Source of the DNA: Cryobacterium adonitolivorans
Lineage (GTDB): Bacteria; Actinomycetota; Actinomycetes; Actinomycetales; Microbacteriaceae
NCBI RefSeq assembly: GCF_004402695.1
Contig: NZ_SOFL01000009.1
Coordinates: 1 to 64,000 of the forward strand
Length of the DNA stretch: 64,000 nt
Direction of reading: 5' to 3'
Shown here: in pieces, positions 50,341 through 57,414 of the stretch
How positions within the stretch are numbered: position 1 is the first letter of the stretch
How the letters are laid out: each line of letters begins with the position of its first letter
The notes under the pieces: model-generated
The model's input: the letters and a program-made list of their open reading frames with translations, nothing else
Told to the model about the DNA's origin: nothing
Databases searched by the model: none
Position numbers and translations under genes: made by a program

Positions 50341-51102
50341 GTGACCGTCGACGAACGCCGAGCCTGGGAGATCGTGCTCGCGCACATCGAGAACGACCTG
50401 CTGTTGGGCCGACTGAGGCCCGGTGACCGGCTCCCCGGCGAGCGCACCCTGGCCACCGACCTCGGCGTGGGGCGCTCGAGCGTGCGCGAGGCCATCCGGG
50501 TGCTCGAGGTGCTCGGGCTGGTGCGCACCAACGTCGGCTCCGGGCCCAACGCCGGCGCCATCATCGTGGCCCTGCCCGGCGGCGGGATGAGCGCCCTGAT
50601 GCGCCTGCAGGTCGCGGCACAGGGATTCCCGGTGGCCGACATCGTCAAGACCCGGCTCGTGCTGGAGACCGCCGTCGCTGCCGAACTCGCCGAGGCCGTG
50701 CTCTCCGCCGCGCTGCTGCGTCCCGACCGGCAACACCCGGACCGACAGGACCCCGACCTCGGCCGGTGCGCGCAGTTGCTCGACGCTATGGACGCCCCCG
50801 GCCTGACCGAAGACGAGTTCCTCGCCCTGGACGCCGCCTTCCACCTGTCGTTGGCCGAGGCGTGCGGCAACCAAGTGGTGATCGCAACCATGGCGGGCCT
50901 GCGCACTGCCATCGAGGGGTACGTGCGCGCCGGGGTCGCCCGGCTGGCCTCCTGGCCGGACACCTCGGCCCGGCTGCGCGCCGAGCACCGCGGCATCCTG
51001 GCGGCCATCGAGGGTGCCGACCCGGCCGGCGCACACGGCCTCGTGCACGCGCACATCTCCGGCTACTACGCCGAGACCCGACTCACCCCCGCCCCGCACT
51101 GA
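50341..51102 (+). CDS. GntR/FadR-subfamily regulator, probable lactate regulator (LldR-like)
   Basis: A 253-residue regulator. The winged helix is [37 protein letters not shown], followed by an all-helical FCD domain (residues 95-240) with the metal-binding type residues in [17 protein letters not shown] and [13 protein letters not shown]. It sits directly upstream of lldD on the same strand, and a perfect FadR-type palindrome precedes it, so L-lactate control is likely. GGAGGA precedes GTG 50341. Confidence 0.9.
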   Translation: MTVDERRAWEIVLAHIENDLLLGRLRPGDRLPGERTLATDLGVGRSSVREAIRVLEVLGLVRTNVGSGPNAGAIIVALPGGGMSALMRLQVAAQGFPVADIVKTRLVLETAVAAELAEAVLSAALLRPDRQHPDRQDPDLGRCAQLLDAMDAPGLTEDEFLALDAAFHLSLAEACGNQVVIATMAGLRTAIEGYVRAGVARLASWPDTSARLRAEHRGILAAIEGADPAGAHGLVHAHISGYYAETRLTPAPH

Positions 51103-51169
51103 CCGATCCACCCCTCACCCCAGACCAGCTCCGACCCGCCGCCCGACCCCGACGAGAACAGGACCTACC

Positions 51170-52444
51170 ATGGTTGACCGACGCCTGCCTAAGATCAAAG
51201 ACCTCGCCCCGCTGATGCAGTTCAAGGCGCCTGAGCTGAACGCCAGGAAGCGCCGCCTGGATGCCGCCCTCACCATTCACGACCTGCGTGCCATCGCCAA
51301 GAAGCGCACCCCCAAGGCCGCCTTCGACTACACCGAGGGCGCCGCGGAGGCCGAGATCTCGCTGACCCGGGCCCGGCAGGCTTTCGAGGACATCGAGTTC
51401 CAGCCGGCGATCCTGCGCGACGTGTCCACGGTCTCTACCGGCTGGGAGGTGCTCGGCGGGCCGGTCGCCCAGCCGTTCGGCATCGCCCCGACCGGCTTCA
51501 CCCGGATGATGCAGACCGAGGGCGAGATCGCCGGCGCGCACGCGGCCGCGAAGGCGGGCATCCCGTTCTCGCTGTCGACGATGGGCACCACGGCCATCGA
51601 AGACGTCAAGAAGGCCAACCCGAACGGCCGCAACTGGTTCCAGCTCTACATGTGGAAGGACCGCGACCGGTCGATGGCCCTGGTCGAGCGGGCCGCCGCG
51701 GCGGGTTTCGACACCCTGCTTGTGACCGTAGACGTGCCCGTGGCCGGCGCCCGCCTGCGCGACAAGCGCAACGGTTTCTCCATCCCACCCCAGCTCACCG
51801 TGGGCACAGTGCTGAATGCGCTGCCGCGTCCGGAATGGTGGATCAACTTCCTCACCACCGAACCTCTCGCCTTCGCCAGCCTGGACCGCTGGAGCGGCAC
51901 CGTCGGCGAACTGCTCGACACCATGTTCGACCCCACCGTGACCTTCGAGGACCTGGCCTGGATCAAGGTGCAGTGGCCGGGAAAGCTCGTGGTGAAGGGC
52001 GTGCAGAACCTCGCCGACGCGAAGAAGCTCGCCGACCTTGGCGTGGACGGCATCATCCTGTCCAACCACGGCGGCCGGCAGCTCGATCGGGCGCCGATCC
52101 CGTTCCACCTGCTGCCGAGCGTGGCCCGCGAGGTGGGCAACGACCTCGAGGTGCACCTGGACACCGGCATCATGAGCGGCGCCGACATCGTGGCCTCCGT
52201 GGCGCTCGGCGCCCGGTTCACCCTGATCGGCCGCGCCTACCTGTACGGCCTGATGGCCGGCGGTGAGGCCGGCGTTGACCGGGCCATCCAGATTCTCTCG
52301 GACCAGGTGGCCCGCACCATGCGGCTGCTTGGCGTGAACTCGCTCGAGGAGCTCGAGCCCGGCCACGTGACCCAGCTCACCAGGCTGGGCCGCATCGACC
52401 CGCTCGCCGCACAGGCCGTGGAGGCGCTGCCCGGCCACCTCTAG
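51170..52444 (+). CDS. lldD: L-lactate dehydrogenase (FMN-dependent, quinone-linked)
   Basis: A 424-residue FMN alpha-hydroxyacid dehydrogenase. [39 protein letters not shown] and [15 protein letters not shown] form the barrel entry. The catalytic block is [16 protein letters not shown], with the active-site His, and [23 protein letters not shown] is the FMN-phosphate region. It oxidises L-lactate to pyruvate and passes electrons to the quinone pool. It follows the FadR-type gene by 67 nt. A lactate permease is not next to it. A nested inverted repeat follows. Confidence 0.94.
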   Translation: MVDRRLPKIKDLAPLMQFKAPELNARKRRLDAALTIHDLRAIAKKRTPKAAFDYTEGAAEAEISLTRARQAFEDIEFQPAILRDVSTVSTGWEVLGGPVAQPFGIAPTGFTRMMQTEGEIAGAHAAAKAGIPFSLSTMGTTAIEDVKKANPNGRNWFQLYMWKDRDRSMALVERAAAAGFDTLLVTVDVPVAGARLRDKRNGFSIPPQLTVGTVLNALPRPEWWINFLTTEPLAFASLDRWSGTVGELLDTMFDPTVTFEDLAWIKVQWPGKLVVKGVQNLADAKKLADLGVDGIILSNHGGRQLDRAPIPFHLLPSVAREVGNDLEVHLDTGIMSGADIVASVALGARFTLIGRAYLYGLMAGGEAGVDRAIQILSDQVARTMRLLGVNSLEELEPGHVTQLTRLGRIDPLAAQAVEALPGHL

Positions 52445-52461
52445 CCGCGCAAGCCTGCGGG

Positions 52462-52523
52462 AGTGCCCCCAGCCGGACGAGTTGCCCCGGCGCACGGGGG
52501 CAACTCGTCCACAGCAGGGCAAC
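52462..52523. repeat. Nested inverted repeat element, copy R3
   Basis: The inner arms GGACGAGTTGCCCC (52475-52488) and GGGGCAACTCGTCC (52497-52510) are a perfect 14-bp stem with loop GGCGCACG. Reverse-complemented, it shares GTGCGCCGG, GTCCGGCTGGG and TTGCCC.TGC with R2, while several paired stem positions differ together. It lies between two convergent genes (lldD, rocD), so it may also terminate transcription. Confidence 0.85.
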
Positions 52524-52545
52524 TCGCGGGCAGGGCAGCGGGATG

Positions 52546-53805
52546 CTAGACGGCGCCGAACTCGTCGAGCACCGCGGCGAGCTGGTCGACCGCCCAGTCG
52601 AGGTCCTCGGCCGACACCACCAGCGGCGGGGCGAGCCGGATGGTGGAGCCGTGCGTGTCCTTGGCCAGCACGCCGCGCTCCATCAGGGCCTCGCAGACCG
52701 CACGGCCGGAGGCCAGCGCCGGGTCGATGTCGACGCCGGCCCAGAGGCCCGCACCGCGCACCTCGAGCACACCGTGGCCGACCAGGCCGAGCAGCCGCTC
52801 GTGCAGGTGGGCGCCGAGGTCCCGGGCCCGCTGCTGGTACTCGCCGGTGGCCAGCAGGTTCACCACGGCCAGGCCCACGGCGGCGGCGAGCGGGTTGCCG
52901 CCGAAGGTGGAACCGTGCTCGCCAGGGCGCAGCACGCCGAGGATGTCGGTGTTGCCGACGACCGCGGAGACGGGCACGATGCCGCCGCCGAGGGCCTTGC
53001 CGAGCAGGTACAGGTCGGGCACCACGCCGGCCTGTTCCACCGCAAAGGTGGCACCGGTGCGGCCTAGGCCGGACTGGATCTCATCGGCGATGAAGAGCAC
53101 GTTGTGCCGGGAGGTGATCTCCCGCACGGCGGGCAGGTAATCCGCCGGTGGCACGACGATGCCGGCCTCGCCCTGAATGGGTTCGAGCAGTACCGCCACG
53201 GTGTTCTCGTCGATGGCCGCCTCCAACGCAGCGGCATCCCCGTAGGGCACCGTACGGAAGCCCGGCGTGAACGGACCGAAGTCGGCGCGGGCCGACTCGT
53301 CGTCGGAGAAGCTGATGATCGTGGTGGTGCGGCCGTGGAAGTTGCCCCCGGCGACGATGATGTTCGCCATCCCCGCCGCAACCCCCTTCACCCGGTAGCC
53401 CCAGGCGCGGGCGACCTTGACGCCGGATTCCACGGCCTCGGCGCCGGTGTTCATCGGCAGCACCATGTCCTTGCCGGCCAGCTTGGCCAGCGCGGTCACG
53501 AACGGGCCGAGCTGATCGTTGTGGAAGGCACGGCTGGTGAGGGTGATCCGGCCCAGCTGGGCGCGCGCGGCATCCAGCAACACCGGGTTGGAGTGGCCGA
53601 AGTTGACCGCGGAGTACGCGGCCAGGCAGTCGAGGTAGCGCTTGCCGTTGATGTCGGTGACCCAGGCACCGTCACCGGAGGCGACGACAACGGCCAGCGG
53701 GTGGTAGTTGTGCGCGGCGTGCTTGTTCTCGAGCGCGATCGCCGCACTCTGGTCGGTCAGGCCCACCTGCGCGGTGAGGCCGGACTGGTCGGTCAGGGCG
53801 CTCAT
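52546..53805 (-). CDS. rocD: Ornithine--oxo-acid transaminase
   Basis: A PLP enzyme, 419 residues, converting ornithine and 2-oxoglutarate to glutamate semialdehyde and glutamate. MNTGAEAVESGVKVARAWGY is the cofactor-phosphate region, FIADEIQSGLGRTGATFAVE carries the PLP Asp, and DLYLLGKALGGGIVPVSAVV has the Schiff-base Lys. Its ATG overlaps the upstream DDAH-like stop by 4 nt. The product feeds proline/glutamate pools; proC (3607-4455) and putA (62034 on) act on the same intermediates. Confidence 0.94.
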   Translation of the reverse strand: MSALTDQSGLTAQVGLTDQSAAIALENKHAAHNYHPLAVVVASGDGAWVTDINGKRYLDCLAAYSAVNFGHSNPVLLDAARAQLGRITLTSRAFHNDQLGPFVTALAKLAGKDMVLPMNTGAEAVESGVKVARAWGYRVKGVAAGMANIIVAGGNFHGRTTTIISFSDDESARADFGPFTPGFRTVPYGDAAALEAAIDENTVAVLLEPIQGEAGIVVPPADYLPAVREITSRHNVLFIADEIQSGLGRTGATFAVEQAGVVPDLYLLGKALGGGIVPVSAVVGNTDILGVLRPGEHGSTFGGNPLAAAVGLAVVNLLATGEYQQRARDLGAHLHERLLGLVGHGVLEVRGAGLWAGVDIDPALASGRAVCEALMERGVLAKDTHGSTIRLAPPLVVSAEDLDWAVDQLAAVLDEFGAV

Positions 53806-54680
53806 CGGCGCAGCTCCAGAGTGCAGCATTTCACTCCTCCTCCGCCAAGCAACAGCTCGGACAGGTCCACGCCGATCGGGTTGAAGCCGCGTGCACGCAA
53901 CTGGCGTTCGAAGTCCTTCGCCTTGGCGGCGATCACGACGTTGAAGCCGTCGGAATAGGAATTGAGGCCGAGGATCGCCGCGTCCTCCTCGGTGACGATG
54001 ATGGCATCAGGGTAGCGTTCGCGCAGGACGGCCAGGCTCGGTTCGTCGAACGCGCTGGGCAGGTAGGCGATTTCGCCGTTCCCCGACGTCGGGGACGCAT
54101 CCAGCACGGCGATGGCGGTGTCGAGGTGGTAGAAGCTGGGGTTCACCAGCGTGAGGGTGATCACCGGGCGACCGTAGATGGCCGAGGCCTCCTCGTGGCT
54201 GTTCGACGCGCTGCGGAAGCCGGTGCCGGCCAGGATCACGTCGCCAACCAGCAGGAAGTCACCCTCACCCTCGTTGATCTCGACGGGCTCGCGCACATCA
54301 AAGTCGTTGGCGCCGAACCAGTCCATGTAGGCGGGGCCCTCTGGCTCGCGCTGCGGGTAGGTGAATTTGGCACCGTAGGCGATGCCGTCGATGACGAAAC
54401 CGCCGTTGGCGGCGTAGACCATGTCGGGCAGGCCGTCGATGGGGTCGATCAGGTGCACGTCGAATCCGAGACCGATGTAGGTGTCGTACAGCGTTTGCCA
54501 CTGGGCGACGGCCAGGCTCGTGTCGGTCGGCAGGGCCGGGTCCATCCACGGGTTGATCCGGTAGACGACGGTGAAGAATTCGGGTTTGCACATCAGGATC
54601 GTGCGCTTGACCGGCGTGCGAGTCACCGCGGCAGGCGCGACCGACTCGTTCGGGGTAGCGGATGCGACATCTAGTGACAC
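53802..54680 (-). CDS. Dimethylargininase/arginine-deiminase-like amidinotransferase-fold enzyme
   Basis: A 292-residue guanidine-modifying enzyme. MCKPEFFTVVYRINPWMDP, DMVYAANGGFVIDGIAYGAK, NEGEGDFLLVGDVILAGTGF R, FYHLDTAIAVLD (His) and the terminal LLGGGGVKCCTLELRR (nucleophile Cys) follow the DDAH/ADI order. It probably hydrolyses dimethylarginine or arginine to citrulline; the sequence does not settle which. GTG 54680 has AGAGGAG upstream. Coupled to rocD and divergent from an Lrp gene, it forms an arginine/ornithine breakdown module. Confidence 0.87.
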   Translation of the reverse strand: MSLDVASATPNESVAPAAVTRTPVKRTILMCKPEFFTVVYRINPWMDPALPTDTSLAVAQWQTLYDTYIGLGFDVHLIDPIDGLPDMVYAANGGFVIDGIAYGAKFTYPQREPEGPAYMDWFGANDFDVREPVEINEGEGDFLLVGDVILAGTGFRSASNSHEEASAIYGRPVITLTLVNPSFYHLDTAIAVLDASPTSGNGEIAYLPSAFDEPSLAVLRERYPDAIIVTEEDAAILGLNSYSDGFNVVIAAKAKDFERQLRARGFNPIGVDLSELLLGGGGVKCCTLELRR

Positions 54681-54901
54681 TGGAGCTCCTCTGTTGGCGG
54701 TCCGCCGGCCGAAGCGTTGGCGGAACGCGGGTGGATGGCGGACCAGGTCGCTCTCGTGAGCCCTGCACGATCGATGAGGCCGATCACACAGGGACGCCGG
54801 TTCTAGTCTCACACAGCATGAATCAACGTTTTGTGCGAATCTGCGCATGTAATACGCGTTTCAAGCGACGAGCACGCAACTTCGCCGCGTACACTGGTCG
54901 G

Positions 54902-55339
54902 ATGGACAACCTCGATCGCGGCATCCTCGACCTCCTCCGCCAGAACGCCCGGGCGGGATACGGAGATATCGGTTCCATCGTGGGCCTGTCGGCGTCCGCG
55001 GTGAAGCGCCGCGTGGACCGGCTGGTCGCCGACAAGGTCATCCGCGGCTTCACCATCCAGGTCGACCCGTCGATCGACGGCATGAGCACAGAGGCCTACG
55101 TCGAGCTGTTCTGCCGGGGCACCGTCGCCCCCGACGAGTTGTTGCGCATCCTCTCCGGCGTGCCGGAGGTTGTGGACGCCGGCACTGTGACCGGCAGCGC
55201 CGACGCCATCGTGCACATTCGGGCCCGCGACATCCCCGGCCTCGAGGCGGCACTGGAGAAGGTACGGCTGGCCCCGAACGTCGACCACACCCGCAGCGCG
55301 ATCGTGCTCACCCGTCTGATCCACCGCAGCGCGGAGTAG
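54902..55339 (+). CDS. Lrp/AsnC-family regulator
   Basis: A 145-residue feast/famine regulator. The HTH is LDRGILDLLRQNARAGYGDI GSIVGLSASAVKRRVDRL. The RAM/AsnC ligand domain starts at about residue 62 (YVELFCRGTVAPDELLRILS, VVDAGTVTGSADAIVHIRAR). It is divergent from the DDAH-rocD unit, which it likely controls in response to arginine, ornithine or a related amino acid. A GntR gene follows after 13 nt. Confidence 0.9.
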   Translation: MDNLDRGILDLLRQNARAGYGDIGSIVGLSASAVKRRVDRLVADKVIRGFTIQVDPSIDGMSTEAYVELFCRGTVAPDELLRILSGVPEVVDAGTVTGSADAIVHIRARDIPGLEAALEKVRLAPNVDHTRSAIVLTRLIHRSAE

Positions 55340-55352
55340 CGGAAGGCACCCG

Positions 55353-55727
55353 ATGCTCCGACCCTTGGACGTGCAGGTCGACCCGCTCTCGAGTACTCCC
55401 CCGTACGACCAGATCCGGATGCAGGTGATCGAGGCCGTGCGAACGGGCGCCCTCACGCCGGGCTACAAGCTGCCGACGGTGCGCAGGCTCGCCGAGGACC
55501 TAGGCCTGGCGCCGAACACCGTGGCGCGCAGCTATCGCGCCCTCGAACAGGATGAGGTGATCGAGACGCGCGGGCGGCTCGGCTCATTCGTCGCCGCGAC
55601 CGGGGATGCGACGCACCGGCAGGCGCAGCTGGCCGCGGTGGCCTACGCCGACCGGGCGAAGTCGCTCGGGGTGAGCCCGGACGAGGCGCTCGCGATAGTG
55701 CGCGCGGCGCTCGGCCTGCCGGGCTGA
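55353..55727 (+). CDS. GntR-family regulator, YtrA type
   Basis: A 124-residue short GntR protein. SSTPPYDQIRMQVIEAVRTG and the winged helix LPTVRRLAEDLGLAPNTVAR SYRALEQDEVIETRGRLGSF are typical. The C-terminal tail of about 50 residues is the short dimerisation region of the YtrA subfamily, without an effector domain. YtrA-type proteins often regulate ABC transporter genes, but none is adjacent. GGAAGG precedes ATG 55353; likely co-transcribed with the Lrp gene. Confidence 0.88.
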   Translation: MLRPLDVQVDPLSSTPPYDQIRMQVIEAVRTGALTPGYKLPTVRRLAEDLGLAPNTVARSYRALEQDEVIETRGRLGSFVAATGDATHRQAQLAAVAYADRAKSLGVSPDEALAIVRAALGLPG

Positions 55728-55762
55728 GCCGGAGACGCCGGGACGGATCGGCGCGAGCAGGG

Positions 55763-56203
55763 TCAGGCGCCGCGCAGCTCCGCGAGCACCGCGTCGAGGC
55801 GGCGCTGCCGGGTGGCGTCGGTCTTCGCACCCTCGACGGCGAGCACGTGCCGGAGCTGGTTGCTGTACGAGAGGGCGTCGAACACCGCCCGGGCTGACGG
55901 GTCTGCGCTCAGGGCCACGGTGAGGGCCCCCGGCTCGTCGACGGTGCGCGGTTGGTCGTCGAGCTCGATTGTCACGTCAACCTCGTCGCCGCCCGCCACG
56001 CCGGCCTTGGCCCGGTGCTCAGCACTGAGCGCGATCATGTACTTGCCCCGATAGGGCGCGACCGAGCTGCGGTAGCTGTGCCCGTTGAGGGTGACGGTGA
56101 TCGCGTGCCTCTTGCCCGGGCCCAGGCCGGCGACCACCTCGTCGGGCACGGGGATCCCGGTGGCGGTGGCGCCGGATTGCTCGATGACGGTGCGAAAGTC
56201 CAT
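55763..56203 (-). CDS. DUF1905 / YdeI-OmpD-associated domain protein
   Basis: A 146-residue protein. The N-terminal DUF1905 barrel contains GIPVPDEVVAGLGPGKRHAI TVTLNG and YRGKYMIALSAEHRAKAGV. The C-terminal YdeI-like (bacteriocin-protection, OmpD-associated) helices contain VFDALSYSNQLRHVLAVEGA KTDATRQRRLDAVLAEL. The function is unknown. The next feature upstream is a tandem repeat array. ATG 56203 gives MDFRTVIEQSG; extension further upstream lacks conserved sequence. Confidence 0.85.
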   Translation of the reverse strand: MDFRTVIEQSGATATGIPVPDEVVAGLGPGKRHAITVTLNGHSYRSSVAPYRGKYMIALSAEHRAKAGVAGGDEVDVTIELDDQPRTVDEPGALTVALSADPSARAVFDALSYSNQLRHVLAVEGAKTDATRQRRLDAVLAELRGA

Positions 56204-56296
56204 GAGGCGAGTATGCCGTCGGCGCCGGTGGGCGGCAAGCGGGCGCCGCACGCAGACAGGTGCGCCCGGACAGCGGCACCCGCACAAGGCCACCCT

Positions 56297-56430
56297 GAGT
56301 TGCTTCTCAATGCCACTTCAGAGCGTCCGAAAGGCCCTTCTGCGGCAAGTCGCGAAAATGTCGCTCGCGAGTTGCTTCGCAATGCCCATTCCGGGCGTCC
56401 GAAAAGGCCTTCTTCGGCAAGTCGCGGACG
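56297..56430. repeat. Imperfect tandem repeat, 72-bp unit, two copies
   Basis: GAGTTGCTTCTCAATGCC at 56297 and GAGTTGCTTCGCAATGCC at 56369 begin two units that both continue GCGTCCGAAA(A)GGCC, TTCT.CGGCAAGTCGCG. The period is 72 bp and most positions agree. It lies in the gap upstream of the YdeI-like gene and downstream of oleD and does not encode a recognised protein. Confidence 0.8.
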
Positions 56431-56442
56431 GCCCAGCGGGCG

Positions 56443-57414
56443 TTAGGCGTTGCGGTAATGCTCCGCGAGGCGGGACAGGCCCTCGTCCAGGGAGACCGCG
56501 GGGGTCCAGTGCAGGTCGGCGCGGGTGCGGCGCTGGTCGAACCAGTGCGCGGTGGAGAGCTGTTCGGCGAGGAACCGGGTCATCGGCGGTTCGTCGTCGC
56601 CGGGGAACGCCCGCCAAGCCGCCTCGATGACGAAGCCGGCCGCGCGGGCCACACCCGACGGCACGCTCCAGGCCGGCGACGCAACGCCCGCTGCGGCGCA
56701 GATGCCCGCCAGCAGTTCGGCCACCGGCCGGGGCTCACCGTTGGTGATGACGTAGGCATTGCCGTGGACGGCATCCACCCGTTCGAGAGCGGCCGCGATG
56801 GCGTCGGCGGCGTTGGCGATATACGTGCTGTCGATGAGGGCGGCGCCGTGCCCGAGCAACGGCAGCCGGCCGGCCCTGGCGCGTTCCACGATGCGCGCGA
56901 TCAGCTGGGTGTCGCCGGGGCCCCAGACCAGGTGCGGCCGCACGGCGACGACTCGCATTTCGACTGAGTCCGCGGCGAGCGCCAGCAGCTCGGCGGCGGC
57001 CTTGGTGCGGGCGTAGTCGCCGCGGGCGTTGGCCGGGTCGGCCGGCAGCGCGTCGCTGCCGGTGATGGACGCCCCGGAGTGTGCGACCGACGGCGACGAC
57101 ACGAAGACCAGGCGCTGTACATTCGCCGCGCGGGCAGCATCGATCAGGGTGCGGGTTCCGCCGACGTTCACGGTTTCGAAGTCGGCGGGCGGCCCGGCGA
57201 GGGAGACCTTGGCGGCCAGGTGCACGATGGCGTCGACCCCGGCGACGGCCGCGGCCACGTCGGCCGGCTCGGTGATCGAGCCCAGGGCATCCGTGGCGCC
57301 GGCGACACCGCTGGGCCGGCGCTGGAAGCAGCGGACCTCGTGGCCGGCGGCGACGATCGCCTCCGCGACGGCGCGGCCGAGGAACCCGCTGGCGCCGGTG
57401 ACGAGCACCCTCAT
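56443..57414 (-). CDS. oleD: NAD-dependent epimerase/reductase of olefin synthesis (OleD)
   Basis: A 323-residue extended SDR. The cofactor motif is MRVLVTGASGFLGRAVAEAI, and IVHLAAKVSLAGPPADFETV NVGGT, RLVFVSSPSVAHSG and the YxxxK in GDYARTKAAAELL follow. OleD reduces the 2-alkyl-3-ketoacid made by OleA to a 2-alkyl-3-hydroxyacid with NADPH. The assignment rests on operon context: its ATG overlaps the OleBC stop by 4 nt, and OleA is the first gene. Confidence 0.88.
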   Translation of the reverse strand: MRVLVTGASGFLGRAVAEAIVAAGHEVRCFQRRPSGVAGATDALGSITEPADVAAAVAGVDAIVHLAAKVSLAGPPADFETVNVGGTRTLIDAARAANVQRLVFVSSPSVAHSGASITGSDALPADPANARGDYARTKAAAELLALAADSVEMRVVAVRPHLVWGPGDTQLIARIVERARAGRLPLLGHGAALIDSTYIANAADAIAAALERVDAVHGNAYVITNGEPRPVAELLAGICAAAGVASPAWSVPSGVARAAGFVIEAAWRAFPGDDEPPMTRFLAEQLSTAHWFDQRRTRADLHWTPAVSLDEGLSRLAEHYRNA

